The position numbers were made by a program, and so were the translations under genes. Positions 38,456 to 45,279 of a stretch of 45,279 bases of DNA are shown in pieces (the first letter of the stretch is position 1; each line of letters starts with the position of its first letter). Under the pieces are notes generated by a model. The model saw nothing but the letters and a program-made list of their open reading frames with translations. It did no database searches and was not told the origin of the DNA. Source of the DNA: Stentor coeruleus (lineage: Eukaryota; Ciliophora; Heterotrichea; Heterotrichida; Stentoridae); assembly GCA_001970955.1 (NCBI GenBank), contig MPUH01000572.1, positions 1 through 45,279 on the forward strand, given 5' to 3'.

Positions 38456-38830
38456 GGTATTTATAGGATTTTTGTATTAATATTAATTATCATTTTCCAC
38501 TGTAATTATGCTTTTATTATCCTATATATAACTAACTTAAACTTCATCAAACCAGAAAGCACCCATAATTCCTCTAGAACTAAATGTCAAGTTTGTTATG
38601 AACACCATAAGAACTTCAAGATATGCCTAAAGCAAGCTGAATTCTTCAAGAAAAACAAGGTGAATACTAGACTTGCCTCAATCATTTTGACGCTAAAGAA
38701 AAGAAACAGTAAAGACCTCCTGAACCAAATAAAGAGTCACATAACCAGTGACAACGAGTGGTTTAATATACCGAACCTGCCTAAAGAAAGAGATCGTAGG
38801 ACAAACAAACCTCGATCGGATAAGGTTTAA
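38456..38830 (+). CDS. Small Cys-containing protein, 5' end unresolved
   Basis: The frame is open for 125 codons to a TAA at 38828-38830 but contains no in-frame ATG, so the start is unclear. An ATG at 38452 is one base out of frame: a single extra base, or a missed intron, would join it to a hydrophobic, signal-peptide-like stretch (RIFVLILIIIFHC). Then come a CQVCYEHH segment, a KNFKICLK segment and a basic C-terminus. Codon usage and GC content rise sharply over 38640-38830, as expected for coding DNA. The last 40 residues align with the C-terminus of the gene at the right window edge (shared HI..., W, IPN, KER, RT). That is the best evidence that it is, or was, a gene. It could be a frameshifted pseudogene. 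Confidence 0.5.
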   Translation, partial: GIYRIFVLILIIIFHCNYAFIILYITNLNFIKPESTHNSSRTKCQVCYEHHKNFKICLKQAEFFKKNKVNTRLASIILTLKKRNSKDLLNQIKSHITSDNEWFNIPNLPKERDRRTNKPRSDKV

Positions 38831-40769
38831 ACCATGCCACCTTAACTATCACCCACTTTAAACTTTAACTAACTTAACATCAAATTATAAAATATTCTCA
38901 ATTCATATCTAATCATAAAAAAGCCATCATTTAAGTCATACTAGCCATAAATCCCAAAACCATTCCTCATCAAAATTCTCTTTAAAAAAGTAATGAAAGC
39001 TAATAATTCAACTAAAAACCTTCATCAAATTATAAACCTTAATAAACTTTTCTATCTTATAACCTTTAAAATCTTATCCTAACTTTTCATTAACCTACAA
39101 TCCCATATCCAAAAACTCCTAATTTAAAATCTTTAAACCTACAAATCCTACCAAGAAAGCCAAGTTTTATATTGAAAAGTATAAAGTCCATAAATACTAT
39201 AACAAATTATTACTGGTATAAGTAAATATATTAAATATTTCACTTATTATCAAGTTGGTTTGTCCCTCCTTCTTTATGAGTTTCTTTACTTTTGATAATC
39301 ATAGATGAGAATTTATTAAAGAATTTCATATCAAATACTTTTGTTAGTTTCCAAAAAATCTATAAAAATGCTTATATCCATAGGTAACCAAACTTCCTAA
39401 GATGTTTCACTACTAACTAGAAGATAAAAGAAAATTATGATAGTTGCTATAAAGTTGTATATGAGAAAGTTAGTTGATAGACTTTTTAAAGACTCTTTAT
39501 TTTTATATAATTCGATTTCTGACTTGAAAGCTATGAATTCGAAAATCATATGGATGAAAGAGATAAATATATTTAGACTAAGGAAGTAGGGATTTGTTTA
39601 TAAAAACTTTTTTTTCATAATATCGATTTACCTTCGTTATATAAGCTATTTGCATTTCTTATAGTTTGGCTTTGTTCTAATTAAGTGTATATTATATACT
39701 TATAAACCCAAACAATATTAAAAGACAATTTCAATTTCAAATCCAATTAACTTATTGCATTGTTTATTAAAATCAAATGCTCTTTTAGCACCAAAAATCT
39801 AAAAATTCTATAATTGGATAATAGATTGACCCTTCTTTCTTAATTTTATTCGAAATCTGTGGGGAAAAGGCTTATAATAATTAGTATCTAAAAATTTGCA
39901 TATCAATATTAGGGATATTGAAGATTTTATTAGATATTTTTTATGTATAGGGTATTGAAGTTTAATTATAAGTTTTTTTTATATGTATTTAAAGTTTTTG
40001 ATAGGCTTAGAGTTTTTAGGTTTTGCTTTATGGGTTTTTGATTATTAGGGATTTTAAATGGTGTTACGATATGGTTTGAGTTTTCAAAATTTCAACAAGT
40101 TTTTGAGTTATTTTATAATAAATTGATACGATTATTGTTTTAGAGGCTGAGTTGTGTTTGTTTATAAGAAATTTTTCGGATTTGTCCCTGGTTTCATAAA
40201 ATATTTTACAAAAAGGGAAATACAAAAATTTCAATAATTATTTGTGCAGTGGGGTAAGGTGATGATAAAATTTTATAAGAGATTATAAGGTAAAGCTATA
40301 ATAGTTAAGGTTTGGAATGAAAATTAATTATTACATATATTTTAACCTTCTGGTTTAGTTGATATAAAAAGCTTAAGTGAACACTATTTATAATCCTAAA
40401 CCCAAGTATGCTTGAATGCATAATAATACATTCGGTATACGCAAAACTATAATATTTTAATATATATGCTATCTTAGTTTTCTTATAAATATTATTAATT
40501 ATCTTAACTATGATTTCTTATGCTTTTTACCTTTACTCGATGTTGTATTTTGCAATATTCTTTATTCTTATTAACTTCCCTAGAATATTCTATTTGCAAT
40601 AACATCCTATAAAGTATATCTAACTTATACAACATCATAAGCAATAAAATTTTCTTCTATTTCATTCAAACAAACTCATGTTCCTAATACTTCTCAGTTA
40701 CATTTATATTAGGAAACGATTTTCTTTTGACTTACTGAAAAAAATGTCAGTAGGCTTATATTATTATAA
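38831..40769. other. Long spacer with gene-like skew pattern
   Basis: 38840-39240 is A/C-rich, 39870-40170 G/T-rich and 40380-40760 A/C-rich on the plus strand. This is the order expected for a plus-strand transcription unit at about 39240-39870, followed by the 5' flank of the zinc-finger gene. The only frame of note there is the short one at 39437-39589. No RNA gene is recognised. Confidence 0.4.
39437..39589 (+). CDS. Possible 50-residue protein
   Basis: ATG at 39437 to TAG at 39587 gives 50 residues of plausible composition (starts MIVAIKLYMRKLVDRLF, ends NIFRLRK). It is basic and helical. Support is only the open frame and its position between an A/C-rich and a G/T-rich flank. Coding-like but stop-broken sequence lies upstream (from an ATG at 39276), so it may be the tail of a decayed gene. 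Confidence 0.25.
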   Translation: MIVAIKLYMRKLVDRLFKDSLFLYNSISDLKAMNSKIIWMKEINIFRLRK

Positions 40770-41189
40770 ATGAAAGGAATATTCACCCAAAATCCTGACC
40801 TTGCAGGCATAGAATACGAGCAAAACTTCAACTTCAAATGCAAATATTGTCACCGCAATCTCTCATCACGTCAAAACCTCAAAGAGCATATTTATATTCA
40901 CACTGGGGAAAAGCCTTATGTCTGTACAGAAACTGGCTGTGGAAAAAGTTTTAGACAAGGAAGTCTTTTATCAATCCACAAAAAAGTGCATTTAGAGATT
41001 AGTAAAGGGCTTAAATCTGAGAAAAAACCAGAACGGAAATGCCAATACCCAAAACTCACAAGGCTTATGGAAACTAGTGAAAGCAACTTGAGTTTTGCAT
41101 TAAAAGACTTTGAAAAACATGAATGGATTAATAGAATTGGAGCACATGATTTTTTGTTCATATCAAACTATTTGCAACAACATAATTAA
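40770..41189 (+). CDS. C2H2 zinc-finger protein with two fingers
   Basis: This is a 139-residue protein. Finger 1 uses C24, C27, H40 and H44 (CxxC-x12-HxxxH). Finger 2 uses C52, C57, H70 and H74, with a four-residue Cys spacing as in TFIIIA/Zic-type fingers. The classic TGEKPY linker joins them, so sequence-specific DNA binding is likely. The N-terminus is short and the 60 residues after the fingers are basic then mixed helical, with no recognised effector domain. Two fingers are few for high-affinity binding, so it may act as a dimer or with a partner. The stop is TAA. The regulon is unknown. Confidence 0.9.
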   Translation: MKGIFTQNPDLAGIEYEQNFNFKCKYCHRNLSSRQNLKEHIYIHTGEKPYVCTETGCGKSFRQGSLLSIHKKVHLEISKGLKSEKKPERKCQYPKLTRLMETSESNLSFALKDFEKHEWINRIGAHDFLFISNYLQQHN

Positions 41190-42196
41190 TATATAATTTT
41201 ATATATGATTCTAATGGTTTTTTTGAGATCTTTAGGTGTTTATAAGTTTTTATGTAGCTTTTGATATTATGAATATTGTTTAATGGGATTTTTGATTCTA
41301 GAATGCGATAGAATATTGGAATTAAAACTTGTCGTAAAGGAAAAAATAGGTTTTAGTGATATGGTTGAAGGAAAATGTTTGATTGTAAGAAATTGTATGA
41401 TTTTTTAAGGATTTTCATATGAAGTTTGATAGGTTTTTTAATGGGATTTTTGGTAGGATATGAAGAAAGGTTAGGGTGCTTGATTTTAAAGGCAATGAAT
41501 AGGTTGTGAAAAATGATGTAAAATTTTTATGATTTTTGTAAGATTAACTTTGGATAGAAGGGTGGATAAAAGTTGATTGGTTTATGAGGATTAGAGTGTA
41601 TTATAATTAGTTAGTGAGGTTTGTAGTGTCTAAGGAGAAGAATTAGTATTATTTTGATATTATGATTTTAGAAGGAAGCAAAATGCATTTTATGTAAAAA
41701 GTTGGCTAGATTTATTGCTTTTGGAATATAACTTAGATTATTGTCTTAAAGTATTTTATATTAGTTTTAAAACATTTTCAGATAGGTACTGATAGTTAAA
41801 GTGTTTTAAAAAATGATATACAATATCTATGCTATCTTTATTATAAAAAGCATCTATCATGATCTTTATCCTTCTAAAATTTGCATATTACTTCTAAAAA
41901 TCATTTAAAGCATTCATATAAAATCAAACCATAAAAACCCATATACCGCACAAGTTAATAACAGCATAACTACAAAAAAACTTACAAAAAATATCAAAAT
42001 AATATCAACCCTCTTTAACTCTAACTACAAAAATTTTCATACAAAATCATTCTTCCACAATGTCTAATAATTACAACCAGCCTATCACCCATAATCCATT
42101 AAAATTCAACCCCATATCTAAAAATCTCCACATATTTCTTTATATTTTCTCCAATTCAACTCAAATCAAAGAAATTTTTATTCCAAACATAATTTA
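41190..42196. other. Convergent spacer
   Basis: No gene is seen. 41200-41680 is G/T-rich (3' flank of the zinc-finger gene) and 41880-42190 A/C-rich (3' flank of the minus-strand gene read on the plus strand). The switch lies near 41750-41850. Confidence 0.55.
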
Positions 42197-42847
42197 CTAA
42201 TTCCCTAAACCTCTTTTTGGAGATTCTAACGTAGCCCTAGCTGCATTTTGTATAGTCCTACTTTCAACTATCTCTAAATTTCCACGACTTGCCATATTCT
42301 CATAGTCTAAATTTGTCATTCTATTCTGATCTCTTTCTAAACTATTTCCTCTAGAATTATTCGCAGATCTTGTCATATTACTTGTCTTCCCCATTCTCGC
42401 TTCAATTTCTTGTCTTTTATTTTGGTCAATACTTGGGGCAAAAATTTCTCTTACAAGCCCAGCATATCTGGCCCGTTTGTCAAGCATTTTTAATTTGTTT
42501 TTTTGTTTATTGAGTGCTTCCATACGTGAATATAAATCTTGTTCTTCAATTCGATTAAAATTTTTCACTTTTGGGGACTTTGTTTCATTATATTTTGGGG
42601 ATTGAAGGTGAGCATAGATTTTTATGTTACGTTCTTCCCTTTCTGAGCTTAAGGTTTGTCTTGGTTTATAATTTGAATCAGTGTTTATTGGACGTCTTGG
42701 GTGTTCTTGATCAGTTTTCATTTTATCCAAAGCTTTTTTTCGCTTTTTAAGATCTTCAAGACCCTTCTGTCGCTCTTCTTTTTCTTGGGTTATTTTATCG
42801 AGGATTTCTTGGAAGTCGTCGTCTGCTGGGAGATTTTTTTTTGACAT
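42197..42847 (-). CDS. Coiled-coil protein, hypothetical
   Basis: This is a 216-residue protein, charged and helical at 10-55 (Lys/Glu-rich coiled coil). A linker follows, then a second helical segment at about 95-155 carrying RARYAGLVREIFAPSID. A polar Asn/Arg/Ser-rich C-terminus is probably disordered. The YAGLVREIFAP motif resembles YGEIVYEIYRP in the coiled-coil gene at 24565-26031, suggesting a shared binding module or distant homology. No other domain is seen. It is probably cytoskeleton-associated by analogy only. The stop is TAA. Confidence 0.72.
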   Translation of the reverse strand: MSKKNLPADDDFQEILDKITQEKEERQKGLEDLKKRKKALDKMKTDQEHPRRPINTDSNYKPRQTLSSEREERNIKIYAHLQSPKYNETKSPKVKNFNRIEEQDLYSRMEALNKQKNKLKMLDKRARYAGLVREIFAPSIDQNKRQEIEARMGKTSNMTRSANNSRGNSLERDQNRMTNLDYENMASRGNLEIVESRTIQNAARATLESPKRGLGN

Positions 42848-43593
42848 TTTGTATTATTTTTTTGTTGGGATAAATATTTTAGTTTAAAATTTAATAGAGT
42901 AGAGGTAGTTTTTAAGAATTTACTGATGGAGGGTTGAAATTACTTGAAAAAAATATGGAAAGTTAAGAATGGGGTGGTTTTTATAATGAATTTATTTGTG
43001 GATAATAGTTTAGGATGAAATGATATTTTATAGTAATTTTTTTTAGATGTTTTTTTTTTTGGTATGGTTTATATGTGGATATAAAGAATTTAGATGAAAG
43101 AAATGTTGATGTGGATATGATGATATAAGAGAGAAAATATAGGAAGTTATAATTAAGATTAAATAGGTTTGAATATTATGTGTTATGATTGTAAATTATC
43201 GTGAATTGTATATTTTTTAATCTAAGTTGAAGATTTATTTTCGAGACTAATCACTAATTAAAATATTAAACTACTGATATTTTTAATAAATAAATTTTAG
43301 CATTTTAGCCAGCAGTGATCAAAAATTCTAAAATACTTCACTTCAAAAATCATCATAAAAATCAAAATTCCTATTTATTAAATTTATTTTTCTATTTTTA
43401 TCCTAACAAACCTTAAAAAATCTATTTTCAAACCACAATCTTCATCTTCCCATCAACACTCATAGCATTTCCAACACTTAACCTCTAAAACCATAAAATT
43501 TTCACTTCAAAAAATTCTAAATTCTAAATCCAAAACCCTCAACATAAAACTAAAATATTTTCTATCTAAATGTGTTTAATTAATATATCATCC
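42848..43593. other. Spacer between two minus-strand genes
   Basis: No gene is seen. The left half (5' side of the coiled-coil gene) is G/T-rich and the right half (3' side of the PP2C-like gene) A/C-rich on the plus strand, again the window-wide polarity. Confidence 0.55.
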
Positions 43594-44754
43594 CTAACAG
43601 TTATTAAGTTCTTTTAATCCAATAACCATCATTGAATAATTCCCTTGAATATCTTCTCCTCTAATTTTATCAAAAAGGTTCTCAATCCTGCTGCTAACAT
43701 TATTATTATCATTCCCTACCCCTCTCCAAAACCCATCAACAATATTTTCATTGCTAAAATTTTCAAGGTTCTGAGTCATAAGCCCAATAAAATCACAAGA
43801 TTCATTAATCTTAAAACTTTTTATATAAGGGTCCGAAATAACAGTCCCAGGAATGCCTCCAAATTCTCGAATCTTAGTGTCAATATCCCCAAAGCTCCTC
43901 GTATAACATTTTTTCCCAGGACAAATCCTCAACTTCCCAACTTCTTTCAATTCCCCATCTGTAGTTTGTATATAATCCCTATAAACTTTCCCATTATTTC
44001 TTATAATCCTCATTTTTTCTTCTTCATTTTCTGGTACATGAAGCCTTGAAATTTCAACAATTTTCCTCCCTTCATGTAAACTTACTATACCCCTACAGTT
44101 TCCTGTATTAGCAACATAGCATTTTTTCCCTATAATCATAACTATTATAGCAAAAGCTCCTGATAAATTAAATTTCTCTTCAGCTTCTTTTATAAAAACT
44201 TCATCAGCTTGTTTAAATCCATTAATTATCGCATCTTTTGGCCTTTGAGGGAAATTTTTATCTGAAAATATCATCTTGTGTAAATTTTTTTTTAAGAATG
44301 ATGCACAGGAGTTACCATAATGCCCTGAGTATAAACCATAAAATGAACATGAAGGCCAATGATCAGTTTGAAACTTGTCAGGTTTTGGTACTCGAAAAAT
44401 GATGGAGATTTTGTTACGGTTGAATTTTGTATCACTAGTGTTTTTTAGACCTAGGAATTTTAAACAGCCAAGACGTAAAGTGGATATTTTGTCGAGGTTT
44501 GAATGATTGTTTTCACTGTTGTTTGATAATGATGAGAATAAAGAATTGTATGTTTTGATATCGGATGAAACAAATGTTAGGATGGGGTTTTCGGTAAATG
44601 ATGTTTCTGAAGATACTTCGAGTATTGATGGAAGTGAACATAAGGATTGAGGCTTGGACTCGATTGTATTGAAGTTGTGTTGTCGTAAAGTGTTGTAAGC
44701 TATATTGTCAGATTTCATATTTAAATTATTTAACAGATGAAAATCGGATTGCAA
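43594..44754 (-). CDS. PP2C-like pseudophosphatase
   Basis: This is a 386-residue protein. The PP2C fold can be followed alongside the active paralogue at 12006-13208: HWPSCSFYGLYSGHYG at 132-147 matches the WPHCSFFAVYDGHGG block, ANTGNCRGIV matches ANLGDSRCII, and TRSFGDIDTKIREFGGIP matches SRSIGDIDAKISELGGIP. Catalytic positions are lost: DGHGG is SGHYG, GDSR is GNCR, the SDG metal site reads MTQN, and EDN is replaced by a DNNNVS-type segment. It should therefore bind no catalytic metal and act, if at all, as a scaffold or decoy. The N-terminal 95 residues are polar and Ser/Asn-rich. The frame is intact over its full length, which argues for a retained role. The stop is TAA. Confidence 0.85.
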   Translation of the reverse strand: MQSDFHLLNNLNMKSDNIAYNTLRQHNFNTIESKPQSLCSLPSILEVSSETSFTENPILTFVSSDIKTYNSLFSSLSNNSENNHSNLDKISTLRLGCLKFLGLKNTSDTKFNRNKISIIFRVPKPDKFQTDHWPSCSFYGLYSGHYGNSCASFLKKNLHKMIFSDKNFPQRPKDAIINGFKQADEVFIKEAEEKFNLSGAFAIIVMIIGKKCYVANTGNCRGIVSLHEGRKIVEISRLHVPENEEEKMRIIRNNGKVYRDYIQTTDGELKEVGKLRICPGKKCYTRSFGDIDTKIREFGGIPGTVISDPYIKSFKINESCDFIGLMTQNLENFSNENIVDGFWRGVGNDNNNVSSRIENLFDKIRGEDIQGNYSMMVIGLKELNNC

Positions 44755-45124
44755 TTATTTGTGAAGTGAATTTTTATTAGGTTTGCAAAAAGTTGGGAAT
44801 GCTGTGAATTTTATTTAGGGTGTATTGTAGAAACAAAACAAAATAATTTACAACAAGAAATAAAAAAAAGGATTTTAAAAATGAATGCGCTTAAAGATTA
44901 TCTTGAATTAATTAACATTCTTGAAAATTCATTAAGAATAATTATGTTGGTATATGAGGAAATTCTCAAAAAAGTAATTTTCAAATTTGGCAGAGTCGAT
45001 TTGATAATTTTTTAGGGTGTAAGGGTGTTATTCTATGAAGTTTAGTATTACTTATATTCAATTGTTTATTTATTTTCAGTTTTTATTTTTGTTTATAATA
45101 TTTTGATGAAAAACCTTTGCGTAG
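44755..45124. other. Spacer
   Basis: No gene is recognised over 370 bp between the start of the PP2C-like gene and the stop of the partial gene at the edge. It is AT-rich. Confidence 0.5.
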
Positions 45125-45279
45125 TTAAAATAGAGAAATAGTTAGGTCGGTGAAGTTGTAACTTCGTCCGGTCCACGTTTGAGTTTTGCGACTTCTTTCT
45201 TTCAGTTGATTTGGGATGATATACCACTTGTTGTTTATAATGATGTGTTCGTTGACTTTTTCCCAGTATTCTTTAGAGT
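45125..45279 (-). CDS. Partial gene at right edge, C-terminal 50 residues
   Basis: On the minus strand an open frame enters from beyond the window and ends at TAA (complement 45125-45127). The 50 visible residues are basic with several Trp (EYWEKVNEHI, NNKWYIIPNQLKERSRKT, TWTGRSYNF). The stretch aligns with the end of the protein at 38456-38830: S-K-acidic, then HI, N-x-W-aromatic, IPN, KER, R, T at the same spacing. GC content is higher than in the neighbouring spacer, which supports coding. The family is unknown; most of the gene lies outside the window. Confidence 0.6.
   Translation of the reverse strand, partial: SKEYWEKVNEHIIINNKWYIIPNQLKERSRKTQTWTGRSYNFTDLTISLF

Noticed and set aside
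45149..45162. Inverted repeat gaagtt-gt-aacttc near the right edge, possibly a terminator
   Set aside because: It lies inside the coding frame of the partial gene at 45125-45279; six-base arms are easily chance.
1..45279. tRNA, rRNA, spliceosomal RNA, CRISPR array, telomere repeats
   Set aside because: I looked for TTCGA-type T-loops, conserved U6/U2 blocks, regularly spaced repeats and terminal repeats and found none. A covariance-model search would be needed to exclude RNA genes.
1..45279. Blepharisma-type code (UGA = Trp)
   Set aside because: Trp in PP2A, the P4-ATPase and MOK is TGG throughout, long frames lack in-frame TGA, and three genes end at TGA.

Overview
The window looks like a macronuclear contig from a heterotrich ciliate, most likely Stentor or a close relative. 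The DNA is AT-rich, with short spacers and genes densely packed on both strands. Four introns can be placed exactly; all are 15 nt long, begin GTAA, end AG and have A at position 10. Introns of 15-16 nt are known from heterotrichs. Long conserved genes read straight through with TAA, TAG and TGA as stops and TGG as Trp. That fits Stentor (standard code) better than Blepharisma (UGA = Trp). The organism call is inference; the introns and the code are read from the sequence.

Layout. 0-2.2 kb: a seven-TM protein and a PP2A catalytic subunit carrying a 45-nt in-frame tandem duplication. 2.4-5.6 kb: a P4-ATPase flippase, divergent from PP2A. 6.5-9.3 kb: a small coiled-coil protein with a 15-nt intron, a possible papain-fold protein with an MGSS start, and a Ras-like GTPase. 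9.4-17.3 kb: a kelch-like protein, an active PP2C, an RCC1 protein with a long basic helical tail, and an IQ+MORN protein. 17.6-19.4 kb: a tail-anchored small protein and a UBA-PUB protein. 20.9-26 kb: a secreted cysteine-rich protein, a hypothetical protein and a coiled-coil protein. 27.3-33 kb: a MOK-type kinase (two 15-nt introns), an EF-hand protein and a SAPS/PPP6R phosphatase regulatory subunit (one 15-nt intron). 32.6-38.4 kb: a direct segmental duplication. It carries two copies of an MGCC EF-hand gene (about 87% identical proteins) and leaves a truncated, stop-containing copy of the PPP6R tail. 38.4-45.3 kb: a small Cys-containing gene with an unresolved start, a two-finger C2H2 protein, a second coiled-coil protein, a PP2C-like pseudophosphatase, and at the right edge the C-terminus of a gene related to the small one at 38.8 kb.

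The gene set is weighted to signalling: a PP2A catalytic subunit, a PP6 regulatory subunit, an active and a degenerate PP2C, a MOK kinase, a Ras-like GTPase, calcium-binding proteins, and five proteins with a possible N-myristoylation start (MG-S/C/N). There is no sign of an operon or a transferred island. No rRNA, tRNA, CRISPR or intact transposon was recognised.

Two genome-level signals stand out. First, spacer DNA is strongly strand-polarised: upstream of genes the coding strand is A/C-rich and nearly free of G, and downstream it is G/T-rich. Second, each of the two single N characters (26289 and 35576) sits between copies of the same 55- or 78-nt sequence, which suggests unmerged contig ends.
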